Positions 43,573-53,404 of a stretch of DNA of 64,000 nucleotides are shown here, in pieces. How positions within the stretch are numbered: the first letter of the stretch is position 1; each line of letters begins with the position of its first letter. The notes beneath the pieces were generated by a model. The model saw nothing but the letters and a program-made list of their open reading frames with translations, was not told the origin of the DNA and made no database searches. Source of the stretch: Capnocytophaga sp. (GTDB lineage Bacteria; Bacteroidota; Bacteroidia; Flavobacteriales; Flavobacteriaceae); the NCBI RefSeq assembly GCF_030532915.1, contig NZ_JAUNKD010000009.1, positions 1-64,000 of the forward strand, given 5' to 3'. Both the position numbers and the translations under genes were made by a program.

Positions 43573-44316
43573 ATGAAACGAATTAATTTATTAATATTGC
43601 TTTTGGCGGTATTTCCTGCTTGGTTATCGGCGCAAGAAGATGCCGATGACGGTATGATTCAGACCCAAACAGAAAAAAAAGATGAGCGTAGCCGCCACGG
43701 GAGGCTGTATTTGGAAGATCAGTTTTATGTAGGGCTTACGTATGACTATTTAATTTCAGATGCTGCAAACGTGGTGCAACATAACTTTTCGCGCGGGTTG
43801 CACGGTGGGTTTTTAAGAGACATCCCAATGAACGAACGCCGAAATATGGGCATCGCCATCGGGTTAGGGTATTCATACGATTTGGTTTACAGCAATATCG
43901 TAGCGCTTAGTGAGGATAATATCGTGTCGTACTACGTGCCTAAAAACCTCAATGATTTAAATATCAGCAAAAATTATTTTGAAACACACACGGTTGAACT
44001 GCCGCTTGAATTTCGTTGGCGCACCTCTACGGCGCAAAGTCATAAGTTTTGGCGTGTGTATGGCGGGGTTAAATTGGGTTATGTTTTTAGTGGGTTAAGT
44101 CTTTTCAAACGCAATGAAATTACCTATTCCTTTAATAATTCTGACGTGTACAAGCAATGGCATTTTAAAACTTATTTGACGTTTGGTTACAATACGTGGA
44201 ATTTTTTCATTCAGTACAATATGTCGCCTTTCTTTAAAGATGCCCAAACCGCAGCAGAAAAACACTCGCTCAAATCGTCGTTGTTGCAAATGGGTTTGAT
44301 GTTTTATATTTTATAA
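43573..44316 (+). CDS. Outer-membrane beta-barrel protein, PorT-type fold
   Basis: A 247-residue exported protein with signal peptide about residues 1-20 (MKRINLLILLLAVFPAWLSA) and an acidic linker (QEDADDGMIQTQTEKKDERS), then strands ending in a barrel (DQFYVGLTYDYLISDAAN, WRVYGGVKLGYVFSG, WNFFIQYNMSPFF). It belongs to the broad Bacteroidetes barrel superfamily; sequence alone does not make it a T9SS PorT. The ATG at 43573 is preferred to an adjoining GTG at 43570. Confidence 0.78.
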   Translation: MKRINLLILLLAVFPAWLSAQEDADDGMIQTQTEKKDERSRHGRLYLEDQFYVGLTYDYLISDAANVVQHNFSRGLHGGFLRDIPMNERRNMGIAIGLGYSYDLVYSNIVALSEDNIVSYYVPKNLNDLNISKNYFETHTVELPLEFRWRTSTAQSHKFWRVYGGVKLGYVFSGLSLFKRNEITYSFNNSDVYKQWHFKTYLTFGYNTWNFFIQYNMSPFFKDAQTAAEKHSLKSSLLQMGLMFYIL

Positions 44317-44330
44317 CGATTTAGAAACTA

Positions 44331-44369
44331 AAAAAAGAAATCGGGGTTTTTCGCCCCGATTTCTTTTTT
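44331..44369. terminator. Strong bidirectional terminator
   Basis: Sixteen-bp arms AAAAAAGAAATCGGGG (44331-44346) and its complement (44354-44369), with A and T runs at the ends. It serves the barrel gene and the convergent porin gene. Confidence 0.95.
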
Positions 44370-45571
44370 TAAATTCCGATTTCAATTTGGAAACGCGCAT
44401 ACCAATCGTCTTTTTTGGTAGCGTTTATGTAATCATTTTTGGTAATTTCGAATTGCATTTTGAAAGAATGCTCCCAAATGTATTTGGTTATCCCAAATGA
44501 ATATTGATTATGAACGGGTTTATACGCACGGATGTCGTTATGAGGGTTGTTGCGTGAAAAACGCCCGATAAATTCCCAGTTCGACGGGAAAACATAACTG
44601 AGTTGGGCATCGTATCCGCGACCGGCTTCTACGTAATTCCCTTTTTCAACTGAACTGTCAATCAACGGATTGTCAGTATATCGAGTCATATAAGCGGACA
44701 TCAATGCCCAGCCGTTGTATTTTAGCATCGCATCTAAAAAAACCGATTTTATATTACGAGTTTCTTTGGTTTTGGTGATGTCGTTATAGAGTTCACTGCC
44801 CTGTTGCCCCCGACTGCGAACGGCATTGTCATTGTAGTGAAACGTACCGCCCAAGTAGAGTTTCGGTTTGCTTTCCCGCAGTAAATCGCCTTCAAAAAAC
44901 TCTCCGTTTTTCTTGAATTTTCCCATTGGGTATAGTTCCAAACGCACCGTGTATGCCAATCCTTTGGTTTTTCCGACAAAATCACGCCCCTTGCCGGTGG
45001 TCAAGGCTGTTTTTACGTTGTATCCGAAGGTGTTTTCTTTTTGGTTGGAATAAATTGCCTGAAAACCAAAGTCGCGGTCAATATTATATGCCGAGTTGTT
45101 GATGGAGCGGTCGGTTAAATCCAAAGCGCCTGATGAATTTACCCGTTGGCGATTGCCCGGAAGTTTCGTTTGTCCGAAACCAAATTTCCAATGTTTGTTG
45201 GGTTGATAAAAAACAATCGCATCACGGATAACGTGCAGATTTTCACCATTTTTTAACGTGCCGACATCTTCGGGAGAAAATGCTAATTGTATGGTGTACA
45301 AAAATTTAGGGTTGCCCACAAAACCGTCGAATCGCAATCGTAAACGACGGATTTTAGCCTCATATTCACCATCTTCGATATGCAATCGGTTTTGCATACG
45401 AAAGCGGGTGTTTAACTGAAAAAGGCTGTCGGGAGCTGTGATGCCCACTCCTTTTTTAAAGTCGTAATAGGGTATAAACCACTTGTTTTCACCGGTTTTA
45501 TTTTCGTCTTTTTGTTGCGGATAAGCAAAAAATACAGAAAATAACGCTATGATAAATCCTATTTTTTTCAT
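44369..45571 (-). CDS. Phosphate-selective porin O/P family protein
   Basis: A 400-residue outer-membrane porin. Signal peptide about residues 1-18 (MKKIGFIIALFSVFFAYPQ), then YDFKKGVGITAPDSLFQLNT, RFRMQNRLHI, KIRRLRLRFDGFVGNPKFLY and a C-terminus ending in Ile (WYARFQIEIGI) after alternating beta strands. The pattern matches Porin_O_P, common in Bacteroidetes for anion or general solute diffusion. No pst or phosphate-regulated gene lies beside it, so phosphate specificity is only the family name. Confidence 0.88.
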   Translation of the reverse strand: MKKIGFIIALFSVFFAYPQQKDENKTGENKWFIPYYDFKKGVGITAPDSLFQLNTRFRMQNRLHIEDGEYEAKIRRLRLRFDGFVGNPKFLYTIQLAFSPEDVGTLKNGENLHVIRDAIVFYQPNKHWKFGFGQTKLPGNRQRVNSSGALDLTDRSINNSAYNIDRDFGFQAIYSNQKENTFGYNVKTALTTGKGRDFVGKTKGLAYTVRLELYPMGKFKKNGEFFEGDLLRESKPKLYLGGTFHYNDNAVRSRGQQGSELYNDITKTKETRNIKSVFLDAMLKYNGWALMSAYMTRYTDNPLIDSSVEKGNYVEAGRGYDAQLSYVFPSNWEFIGRFSRNNPHNDIRAYKPVHNQYSFGITKYIWEHSFKMQFEITKNDYINATKKDDWYARFQIEIGI

Positions 45572-45688
45572 TTTGGTAAAAAAAAAATTAATTGCACAAA
45601 GATGTAAAAATAAGCCAACAATAACAAAACTTACTGCCGGCTATTTTGATGAAATTCAACAAGAAGAGACTTTTTTCAAAAGCCTCTT

Positions 45689-47233
45689 TTATTGTATTTT
45701 TCGGAGCCAATTTCGCATATCCACTTCTTTGGCGATGACGTTTCGTAATTCTGAAATGGGGATACGGATTTGCTCCATCGTGTCGCGATTGCGAAGCGTA
45801 ACGGTCTGGTCGTCTCTGGTTTGATGGTCAACGGTTACGCAAAAAGGCGTTCCGGCAGCGTCTTGGCGGCGATAACGTCTTCCCACGGCGTCTTTTTCAT
45901 CGTAAGCCACGCTGAAATCAAACTTCAATTCGTCGATAATTTCGCGGGCAATTTCCGGCAGTCCGTCTTTTTTAAGTAGCGGAAGCACAGCTACTTTGGT
46001 CGGCGCCAACACAAAAGGCAATCGCAAAACGGTACGGGTTTCGCCACCTTCCAAAACTTCTTCTTGTAACGAATTTGAGAAAACCGCCAAAAACATTCGG
46101 TCTAAGCCGATGGAAGTTTCCAAAACGTACGGAACGTAGCTCTTATTTTCCTCCGGGTCAAAATATTGTAATTTTTTTCCGGAATATTTTTCGTGGTTGC
46201 CCAAATCAAAATCGGTGCGGGAGTGAATTCCTTCTAACTCCTTGAATCCGAACGGAAAACGGAATTCAATATCACAAGCCGCATCGGCGTAATGGGCTAA
46301 TTTTTCGTGGTTGTGGAAGCGATAATTCGCATCGCCCATTCCCAGTGAAAGATGCCATTTGAGGCGGGCTTCTTTCCAGTGTTCGTACCATTCTTTTTGC
46401 GTGCCGGGCTTGATGAAAAACTGCATTTCCATTTGCTCGAATTCCCGCATACGGAAAATAAACTGACGTGCAACTATCTCATTACGAAAGGCTTTTCCGG
46501 TTTGGGCAATTCCGAATGGAATTTTCATTCGTCCGGTTTTTTGCACATTTAAGAAATTGACGAAAATCCCTTGTGCGGTTTCGGGTCGCAGGTACAAATC
46601 CATTGCGGAATCGGCTGTGGCTCCGAGTTTTGTGCCGAACATCAGGTTGAATTGCTTCACGTCTGTCCAGTTTTTTGAACCCGTTTCGGGGTCGGCAATG
46701 CCCAATTCTTCAATAAGGGCTTTCACGTCGGCTAAATCCTCATTTTCAAGCGATTTTGCCAGTCGTTTTAAAATAGCGTCGGCTTGGGCTTTGTACTCCA
46801 ACACGCGCGGATTGGTGCTTACAAATTGCTCTTTATCAAAGGCTTCACCGAAACGTTTTTCTGCCTTTGCGATTTCTTTTTCAATTTTTGCCTCGATTTT
46901 CGCAACGTGGTCTTCCACCAATACATCGGCACGATAGCGTTTTTTGGAGTCTTTGTTGTCGATAAGCGGGTCGTTAAAAGCATCAACGTGCCCCGAAGCC
47001 TTCCACGTGGTGGGGTGCATAAAAATGGCGGCATCGATGCCCACGATGTTTTCGTTCATCTGCACCATTGCCTTCCACCAATATTCGCGGATATTTTTTT
47101 TGAGTTCCACGCCGTTTTGCCCGTAATCATAAACGGCACTGAGCCCGTCATAAATTTCGCTCGATTGAAAAATGTAGCCGTATTCCTTGGCGTGTGCAAT
47201 TACTTTCTTGAAAAAATCTTCTTGGTTTGCCAT
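45689..47233 (-). CDS. glyS: Glycyl-tRNA synthetase, dimeric type
   Basis: Class II synthetase that charges tRNA-Gly; this is the single-chain alpha2 form, as in Thermus and eukaryotes, not the alpha/beta tetramer. The 514-residue protein has motif 1 near FQSSEIYDGLSAVYDYGQNG, the TSD-like WKASGHVDAFNDPL, motif 2 AQTGKAFRNEI and FRMREFEQMEMQFFI, motif 3 SIGLDRMFLAVF and a C-terminal anticodon-binding domain (KVAVLPLLKKDGLPEIAREI). A -7-like TATGTTTG lies at 47330-47337 on the minus strand. Confidence 0.96.
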   Translation of the reverse strand: MANQEDFFKKVIAHAKEYGYIFQSSEIYDGLSAVYDYGQNGVELKKNIREYWWKAMVQMNENIVGIDAAIFMHPTTWKASGHVDAFNDPLIDNKDSKKRYRADVLVEDHVAKIEAKIEKEIAKAEKRFGEAFDKEQFVSTNPRVLEYKAQADAILKRLAKSLENEDLADVKALIEELGIADPETGSKNWTDVKQFNLMFGTKLGATADSAMDLYLRPETAQGIFVNFLNVQKTGRMKIPFGIAQTGKAFRNEIVARQFIFRMREFEQMEMQFFIKPGTQKEWYEHWKEARLKWHLSLGMGDANYRFHNHEKLAHYADAACDIEFRFPFGFKELEGIHSRTDFDLGNHEKYSGKKLQYFDPEENKSYVPYVLETSIGLDRMFLAVFSNSLQEEVLEGGETRTVLRLPFVLAPTKVAVLPLLKKDGLPEIAREIIDELKFDFSVAYDEKDAVGRRYRRQDAAGTPFCVTVDHQTRDDQTVTLRNRDTMEQIRIPISELRNVIAKEVDMRNWLRKIQ

Positions 47234-47405
47234 AGTTTTATTGTTGTGAACCTAATAGGTTATCAATTTTAATTGTTATAATTAGTAAAAATATTGGTTT
47301 TTAGGTGTTTATGCTAAATGATAAAAGCACAAACATACTAAATAATTTTTAAAAAACCTTGTTTTTTGGTGAAGTTTTTGAAATTAGGCTGATTTTTGAA
47401 CGTGC

Positions 47406-48005
47406 CTACGGACATTCCCAAGTAAAATCTTCAATTTTTGATTGCATTTCGGGGCGAAATTCGTAGTGCCACCATTCGGAATAAATGGATTTAAAATTAT
47501 GTTTATTAAGAATGTCTTTCAGTAGTTTACGGTTTTCAAGAACTTTTTTCGGAAGTTGCGTAAAGGTGTGATGGGCTTGTTTGCCGAAAAAATCAAAAGG
47601 TGTGCCCATATCCAATTCTTTTCCGTCGGCATCAACCAACGTGAGGTCAACGGCTGCTCCGCGATTGTGTTTTGACCCTTTGGCGGGATTGGCAACGTAG
47701 TGAGTTCCGGGCAGTATTTTCCACATTTTTTTCTGAACTGAAAGCGGGCGGTAGCAATCAAAAATTTTGATGCGATAGCCCAGCGTTTTAAATTCTTCAT
47801 TGGCTTTATGAAGCGCCTCGGCGGTGGCTTTGCGCAGGTAACATTCGCCACAATCATAAACTTTTTGTTTCAAAAAATTGTTGTCAGTGGCGTATTTGAT
47901 GTCAAAAACAAAATCATCAGATAATGATTTAATATTCACAAAATCATTGTTTTGCGCAAAAATAAAAAGTGGAAAAACGCAGCAAATTAAAAGTATCTTT
48001 TTCAT
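47406..48005 (-). CDS. D-Ala-D-Ala dipeptidase (VanX-like, M15D)
   Basis: A 199-residue zinc peptidase with signal peptide (MKKILLICCVFPLFIFAQ), so probably periplasmic. The M15 zinc sites are intact: SKHNRGAAVDLTLVD (His and Asp ligands) and SEWWHYEF (Glu base and His ligand); CYRPLSVQKKMW carries the family Arg. In cell-wall metabolism such enzymes hydrolyse free D-Ala-D-Ala, for recycling. No vanA/vanH is present, so it does not indicate glycopeptide resistance. It follows sufS by 13 bp. Confidence 0.92.
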   Translation of the reverse strand: MKKILLICCVFPLFIFAQNNDFVNIKSLSDDFVFDIKYATDNNFLKQKVYDCGECYLRKATAEALHKANEEFKTLGYRIKIFDCYRPLSVQKKMWKILPGTHYVANPAKGSKHNRGAAVDLTLVDADGKELDMGTPFDFFGKQAHHTFTQLPKKVLENRKLLKDILNKHNFKSIYSEWWHYEFRPEMQSKIEDFTWECP

Positions 48006-48018
48006 TGTCAGGTTTGAA

Positions 48019-49239
48019 TTATGAAAGCATCATTTGGGCTTTTTTGAGGGCTTCGATAAAGGTGTCGATTTCGTCAAAAGTGTTGTAAACGGCAAAACTG
48101 GCGCGTACCGTTCCGGCAATGCAATAAAAATCCATAATGGGTTGCGCACAATGATGTCCGGTTCTGACCGCAATGCCTAATTTATCCAAAATCGTACCGA
48201 CGTCATACGGGTGTATCCCTTTGAGGTTGAATGAAATAACTGCGGTTCGTTGACTTAGATTGTCATTGCCGTAAATTTCAATATTTTCAATGGATTTGAG
48301 TTTTTCGGTGGCATATTCCAGCAATTGCCGTTCGTGCCGAGCGATATTTTCAATGCCGATTTGATGAATGTAATCAATGGCTGTACCAAAGGCAACGCCT
48401 CCGCAGATGTTGGGCGTTCCGGCTTCAAATTTATGGGGAAGGTCGGCATAGGTAGCGCCTTCAAACCGAACTTCTTTTATCATTTCGCCACCTCCTTGAT
48501 ATGGAGGCAGTTGCTTTAAAAGGGCTTCTTTTCCGTAAAGAATTCCAACGCCGGTAGGTCCGTACATTTTATGAGCCGAAACGGCGTAAAAATCAATGTC
48601 AAGTGCTTGCATATCAGTCTGAATGTGAGGCGCTGCTTGTGCACCGTCAATCAGCACAACGGCACCTTTTTGATGTGCTTTTTCAATGATAAGCTCAATG
48701 GGGTGAATGTTTCCCAATGCGTTGGAAACGTGTTGCACGCATACAATTTTGGTGTTGTGTGTCAGTAGTTTATCAAATGCGCTCAAGTCCCAACAGCCTT
48801 TTTCGTCCATCGGAATGACTTTCAAAGTAGCGCCACTTTTTTGACAGGCAAACTGCCAGGGAATGATGTTGCTGTGATGTTCCGAAGCCGAAACAATAAT
48901 TTCATTATCGGGTTTTAAAATAGAAGCATATCCGCTGGCAACCAGATTGATAGCTTGTGTAGCGCCGCTTGTAAAAATAATTTCAGCAGTTTTTTGTGCA
49001 TTGAAATGACAGCGTATTTTTTCACGGGCTTGCTCATAAGCATCGGTGGCTTCTTGGCTGAGAGTATGCACCCCACGGTGGATATTGGCGTTTAGGTGTG
49101 AATAATAATGTACAATACTCTCAATCACCTGAATAGGAGTTTGTGAGGTGGCGGCATTATCAAAGTAAATCAAAGGTTTGTGATTTACAAGTCGCTTTAA
49201 AATAGGAAAATCGTTTCGGATATTATTTATAGATTTCAT
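48019..49239 (-). CDS. sufS: Cysteine desulfurase SufS
   Basis: PLP enzyme that removes sulfur from cysteine for Fe-S cluster assembly. The 406-residue protein has the group II pattern: NAATSQTPIQVIESIVHYYS, SANIHRG-type segment (ANIHRGVHTLSQEATDAYE), PLP Lys224 in VSAHKMYGPTGVG, and the persulfide Cys364 in RTGHHCAQPIMD. The usual sufBCD genes are not visible here. It is first in a two-gene unit with the VanX-like gene. Confidence 0.94.
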   Translation of the reverse strand: MKSINNIRNDFPILKRLVNHKPLIYFDNAATSQTPIQVIESIVHYYSHLNANIHRGVHTLSQEATDAYEQAREKIRCHFNAQKTAEIIFTSGATQAINLVASGYASILKPDNEIIVSASEHHSNIIPWQFACQKSGATLKVIPMDEKGCWDLSAFDKLLTHNTKIVCVQHVSNALGNIHPIELIIEKAHQKGAVVLIDGAQAAPHIQTDMQALDIDFYAVSAHKMYGPTGVGILYGKEALLKQLPPYQGGGEMIKEVRFEGATYADLPHKFEAGTPNICGGVAFGTAIDYIHQIGIENIARHERQLLEYATEKLKSIENIEIYGNDNLSQRTAVISFNLKGIHPYDVGTILDKLGIAVRTGHHCAQPIMDFYCIAGTVRASFAVYNTFDEIDTFIEALKKAQMMLS

Positions 49240-49463
49240 TGATTTATAGTTGTTTATATTGTAAATGCGATTTTTATGTCAAAATTAAAAATCATTATTC
49301 ACAGTTCAAATTAAAAGCCAAAAATATTTATTTTTTGTGACATTCATCATAAAATTGAAAAATAAAATGTAATTTTGTGGTTTTGTAGTGTTTTGCGATT
49401 TTTATTTCGGATAATTAAAAGCAAGATAAGCTGCTGTTTTTCAGTATTTTTTAATAAATTAAG

Positions 49464-50588
49464 ATGCCTTTATTTTATTTACAACCCATTGATAATAGTG
49501 TAGTTATAAAAGAGTATAAACCACAACAATTTGGTTTTCAGATTAGAAAACATCTTTTGGATAATGGTTTGCCCGATTTGGACGGTGTGAAAATTGCTTT
49601 TTTTTGTGTTGAGAATGAAACGCAAAAAATGACCGATTTTCGCAAAAAACTCTATTCACTGTATGTGGGCAACTGGACTTTTTCAATGGCTGATTTGGGA
49701 AATCTTGTTGAGAGTGTGTCTGTGGAGGATACCTATTTTGCTGTTAAAGAGGTGGTTGGTTTTTTGGCGAAAAAAGGCATTGCAACGGTTGTTGTGGGAG
49801 GCGAGCAACATTTAACTTATGGGCTTTATCGCGCTTTTGACCGGCTGGAACAAATGGTAAATCTGGTGAGTGTAGATGCAAAATTTGATTTTGATGACCA
49901 AGACGAATTGTTTTCTGAAAACTCATATTTCAGCAAAATTTTAATGGAAAAACCCATTAATTTGTTTGATTTTACGAATTTAGGTTATCAGTCGTACTAC
50001 GTGGCGCAGGAAGAGCTTGATTTGCTTGACAAAATGTGTTTTGATGCTTATCGGCTTGGAAATGTGGTTAATGATTTGCCTTCGGTGGAGCCGGCGATGC
50101 GCGATGCTGATATGGTCAGCATTGATATGAAAAGCGTTCAGGCGCGTGATATTGACAATCCGTTGGGCTACGTTAATGGATTTTCAAATCGTGAAATTTG
50201 CACACTTGCGCGTTATGCAGGCATCAGCAGTAATGTGCAGGTTTGCGGCATTTTTGACATTCCGAAAACGTTGTTAGCGTCCGAATTGGTGGCGCAAATG
50301 TTGTGGTATTTCTGTGAAGGATATAATTTCAGAATCAAAGAATTACCTGTTATTAATGACGAAAATTACACACGTTACATCGTTCCGATTGACGATGTGC
50401 AGGTTGAGTTTTTTAAAAGCAACGCCACAGGGCGTTGGTGGATGAAACCCGGGGGCGATAAATTTTCGGCACATCAAAGCCATTTGCCATTGGGGTTAGT
50501 TCCGTGCAATCATAAAGAATACGTAGAAGCCACGCAAGGCATCATTCCTGAGCGTTGGTGGAAATCATACCGAAAATCAATGCAATAG
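49464..50588 (+). CDS. Arginase/formimidoylglutamase-fold protein with altered metal site
   Basis: A 374-residue cytoplasmic protein of the arginase superfamily, usually annotated as formimidoylglutamase in flavobacteria. The metal motifs are only partly kept: GGEQHLTYG retains His116; the DAHxD motif reads DAKFD (Asp138, Lys140, Asp142), so the metal-bridging His is a Lys; the SxDxD motif reads SIDMKS (Asp221, Lys223), so a second ligand is a Lys. An active dinuclear manganese site is therefore unlikely. It may be a structural or regulatory relative. No hut or arg genes are adjacent. Confidence 0.75.
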   Translation: MPLFYLQPIDNSVVIKEYKPQQFGFQIRKHLLDNGLPDLDGVKIAFFCVENETQKMTDFRKKLYSLYVGNWTFSMADLGNLVESVSVEDTYFAVKEVVGFLAKKGIATVVVGGEQHLTYGLYRAFDRLEQMVNLVSVDAKFDFDDQDELFSENSYFSKILMEKPINLFDFTNLGYQSYYVAQEELDLLDKMCFDAYRLGNVVNDLPSVEPAMRDADMVSIDMKSVQARDIDNPLGYVNGFSNREICTLARYAGISSNVQVCGIFDIPKTLLASELVAQMLWYFCEGYNFRIKELPVINDENYTRYIVPIDDVQVEFFKSNATGRWWMKPGGDKFSAHQSHLPLGLVPCNHKEYVEATQGIIPERWWKSYRKSMQ

Positions 50589-50593
50589 GGAGG

Positions 50594-52039
50594 TTATTCC
50601 GCTTGTAAACGAACGATGAAAGTACTGCCTTTTCCTTCTTTTGAAAGCAGTGAAATTGTTCCGTTATAAGAAGTTACGATGCTTTTCACCATTGCCAGCC
50701 CTAACCCGCTTCCGCCTGTTTTGGTGGTAAATTTAGGTTCAAAAATCTTTTCTTGATTTTCAGGCGAAATACCGATACCATTATCGCAGACTGAAAGTTC
50801 AATTTGGGTTTCTTTTTTGTAGAGCGAAACCACGATTTTGCGTTCAATTTGGTTTTCAGTGGCGTGAAGCGCATTTTTAACCAAGTTGGTAACCACGCGT
50901 CCGAGTTGGTCTTTATCAAACAACATAAAAATTTCTTTCTCGGGGCAAATAAACGTGATGTGTTTGGAATTAAAAATATCAAGCGTACGCCGAACTACCA
51001 AAACAATGTCAAAACGTTCATCATTTTTGGCAGGCATATTGGTCAAAGCAGAAAAGGCGGTTGATATATTGCTCAAAATATCAATCTGTTGAATGATGGA
51101 TTCACAAAACTCGTTTACGGCTTCGGTGCTTTGGGCTTGTTGGCTAAATTTGCGTTGAAAACTTTGCACTGAAAGGCGCATTGGTGTGAGGGGATTTTTA
51201 ATTTCGTGAGCCACTTGTTTTGCCATTTCGCGCCACGCCTGCTCCCGTTCCGATTGGGCAAGCAAAACCTTACTGTTTTCAATCTCGTCAATCATACTAT
51301 TGTAAGCGCCAATTAGTTGCCCGATTTCTGCACTGGGCGATTTGAGAATAATTTTTTCGTTTCGTTCCAAAAGGCGGGTTCGTTCCAATCGTTTTTCAAT
51401 GGTTTTGAGTGATTGGGTGATGTATCGCGAGATAAAATAGGCTAAAAGCAACGCCAAAAGTAACAACGAAAAATATACAACCGATAAATTATAAAGCGAA
51501 CCCTTTAAGGCGCGTTCATTAAAGGTGTCATTCTCAAAATGCGGAATGTTCAAAATGGCAATAGGCTTGAATTGCAGGTCGTTCACATAGCTGTATGACG
51601 ACTGATAGCCCCTGCCGTCCATCTCTTTTTGGGTAGCGAAGCGTTTATCGATGTTCGTGGCTAATTTTTGCAGAATATCAGTAGCAATTCGCAACGTGTC
51701 ACGGCTGTCGTCCAGCACCGAACGCGAGCTTTTTAAAAGATTTCCGTTGAGGTCATACAGGTCAAAATTTACGTTTTGAATGTTGGCAATGTTAAAGATG
51801 GCTTCGCGAAAAATAAGCGGCACGTACGAGGTTTCAACCGGATAAGTGGTTTGTGAAAGCACATACTGCACTTGCATTTTAATTTGATTTTCTTTGTCAA
51901 TCAGGCGTTCGTCGTGGTACTCAGTGGCTTGTTTTCGATATTGAAAAATCATTACCACCGCAATGGTGGCAAAGGCAATCAGTACTAAAACAGTCATACT
52001 GAGAAAAATACGAAACCGAAGCGAATTTTTCTTAAACAT
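50594..52039 (-). CDS. Sensor histidine kinase (NtrY-like)
   Basis: A 481-residue membrane kinase. Membrane segments at about residues 10-32 and 185-205 enclose a 150-residue extracytoplasmic domain; a HAMP-like linker (ITQSLKTIEKRLERTRLL) follows. The phosphoacceptor is His278 in AKQVAHEIKNPLTPMRLSV, a pattern typical of NtrY/AtoS-type kinases. ATPase motifs are VVTNLVKNALHAT, DNGIGI and GGSGLGLAMV. No response regulator is adjacent in this window. It is cotranscribed with the SPOR gene, 20 bp upstream. Confidence 0.92.
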   Translation of the reverse strand: MFKKNSLRFRIFLSMTVLVLIAFATIAVVMIFQYRKQATEYHDERLIDKENQIKMQVQYVLSQTTYPVETSYVPLIFREAIFNIANIQNVNFDLYDLNGNLLKSSRSVLDDSRDTLRIATDILQKLATNIDKRFATQKEMDGRGYQSSYSYVNDLQFKPIAILNIPHFENDTFNERALKGSLYNLSVVYFSLLLLALLLAYFISRYITQSLKTIEKRLERTRLLERNEKIILKSPSAEIGQLIGAYNSMIDEIENSKVLLAQSEREQAWREMAKQVAHEIKNPLTPMRLSVQSFQRKFSQQAQSTEAVNEFCESIIQQIDILSNISTAFSALTNMPAKNDERFDIVLVVRRTLDIFNSKHITFICPEKEIFMLFDKDQLGRVVTNLVKNALHATENQIERKIVVSLYKKETQIELSVCDNGIGISPENQEKIFEPKFTTKTGGSGLGLAMVKSIVTSYNGTISLLSKEGKGSTFIVRLQAE

Positions 52040-52059
52040 AAAACCGCATCAAAAAGGAT

Positions 52060-52416
52060 TTATTTTTTGGGTGACATCACAAAGGCAGCCGGATATACTT
52101 TTTTCACGTCAATTAGGTGCTTTTCAGCTTCGAGGCGTGTTCTGAAACTGCCAATGCGCACTTTATAGTTAGGCGTTTCAAAAACCAATTGTGGCGGATA
52201 TTGTTTGAGTTGTTCCTTGCTTTTGGTCATTGCTTCATTAGCTCCTTTAATATTTCCATTGTAAATTTGTATTTGATAAGGCGCTTCGTTTTTGGCAACA
52301 TCTTTTTTGATTTCCATCAATTCTGAAATATTACTCCCTTGATTGATAGTTATTTGTGCGTGTCCCGCAGCGCTAAATCCTATAAAAAGCAATCCTAAAA
52401 TAGATAGTGAACGCAT
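52060..52416 (-). CDS. SPOR-domain-like secreted protein
   Basis: A 118-residue exported protein: signal peptide MRSLSILGLLFIGFSAAGHA (residues 1-20). The body PYQIQIYNGNIKGANEAMTK, then NYKVRIGSFRTRLEAEKHL and KKVYPAAFVMSP follows the SPOR fold, which binds denuded peptidoglycan at division sites. The start is set by the signal peptide; the frame is open 57 codons further to 52587 but that part overlaps no coding signal. It sits 20 bp ahead of the histidine kinase, so both probably share a transcript. Confidence 0.82.
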   Translation of the reverse strand: MRSLSILGLLFIGFSAAGHAQITINQGSNISELMEIKKDVAKNEAPYQIQIYNGNIKGANEAMTKSKEQLKQYPPQLVFETPNYKVRIGSFRTRLEAEKHLIDVKKVYPAAFVMSPKK

Positions 52417-52630
52417 CGCAAAATTATTTTTATTTAATTGTAAGGCACAAAAATAATGATTTCTGTTTAATAACCGAATGATTTTGCAAAAACCTTTGTG
52501 AAAGTGTTGCATTTTGGTAACGACAAACAGGTTTTTATAAAAAACATTGCCAAAACGTTTTCGGTTTTGGCAATGATAACAACACATTACATATCGTTTT
52601 TCTTAATTCAAAATAATACAATGAAAATTT

Positions 52631-53239
52631 TTATTTGTTTTGAGCGTAAAGCTCGGCTACTTTCTCCCAGTTTACTACATTAAAGAACGCCTGAATGTAA
52701 TCGGGGCGACGATTTTGATAGTTTAGGTAATAGGCGTGCTCCCAAACGTCTAATCCTAAAATCGGAAAGCCCTGGCAGCCAATCCCCGGCATCAACGGAT
52801 TGTCTTGATTAGCCGTTGAGCATACTTCAAGTTTTCCGCCTTTGTGAACGCAAAGCCACGCCCAGCCCGAACCAAAACGCGTTGCCGCAGCTTTGGCAAA
52901 AGCCTCTTTAAAAGCGTCAAAACTCCCGAATGAAGCCGTAATGGCTTGCGCCAATTCTCCTTGCGGTTCGCCACCGCCACCGGGTTGCATCGTTTCCCAA
53001 AACAGATTGTGATTGTAAAAACCACCTCCGTTATTGCGCACAGCCATATTGTTCATATCCAAATTTTTAAGGATATCTTCGATAGTTTTTCCTTCCAAAT
53101 TGGTGCCGGCAACGGCTGTATTTAGGTTGGTAGTGTAAGCATTGTGGTGCTTGGTATGATGAATTTCCATTGTGCGCGCATCAATATGCGGTTCCAAAGC
53201 ATCATACGCATACGGTAATTTAGGTAATGTAAATGACAT
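52631..53239 (-). CDS. sodB: Superoxide dismutase, Fe/Mn family
   Basis: Converts superoxide to hydrogen peroxide and oxygen. The 202-residue protein opens [20 protein letters not shown] with the first metal His ([12 protein letters not shown]), and has [16 protein letters not shown] and [16 protein letters not shown], which supplies the Asp and His ligands. Motifs do not separate Fe, Mn or cambialistic forms reliably. The start is the family Met; 19 more codons are open upstream to 53296 but overlap the promoter. Confidence 0.95.
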   Translation of the reverse strand: MSFTLPKLPYAYDALEPHIDARTMEIHHTKHHNAYTTNLNTAVAGTNLEGKTIEDILKNLDMNNMAVRNNGGGFYNHNLFWETMQPGGGGEPQGELAQAITASFGSFDAFKEAFAKAAATRFGSGWAWLCVHKGGKLEVCSTANQDNPLMPGIGCQGFPILGLDVWEHAYYLNYQNRRPDYIQAFFNVVNWEKVAELYAQNK

Positions 53240-53266
53240 AGTGCTAATTTTTTTTAAGTTAGGCGA

Positions 53267-53296
53267 CAAAAATAAGATAAAATTTTTAAAACTCAA
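53267..53296 (-). promoter_or_regulatory. Promoter of sod
   Basis: On the minus strand TTG (53294-53296), 19 nt, then TATTTTTG (53267-53274), 28 bp before the start codon. Confidence 0.8.
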
Positions 53297-53404
53297 ACTA
53301 AAAATGACACTTACTAATGGAATTTAAGATTTAATAGACATCAGATTGTGATTTTTTACTCTTTGGATGCAATTAACTCCCTTTTACCTACTTAAAGCTC
53401 CTTC

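Noticed and set aside
43573..44316. Second PorT of the type IX secretion system
   Set aside because: It shares only the general Bacteroidetes barrel pattern and has no T9SS neighbours; the gene next to ubiE is the better candidate.
47406..48005. Vancomycin-resistance gene vanX
   Set aside because: The M15D motifs are intact, but there is no vanA, vanH or vanRS. Chromosomal VanX-like dipeptidases in Gram-negative bacteria serve D-Ala-D-Ala turnover.
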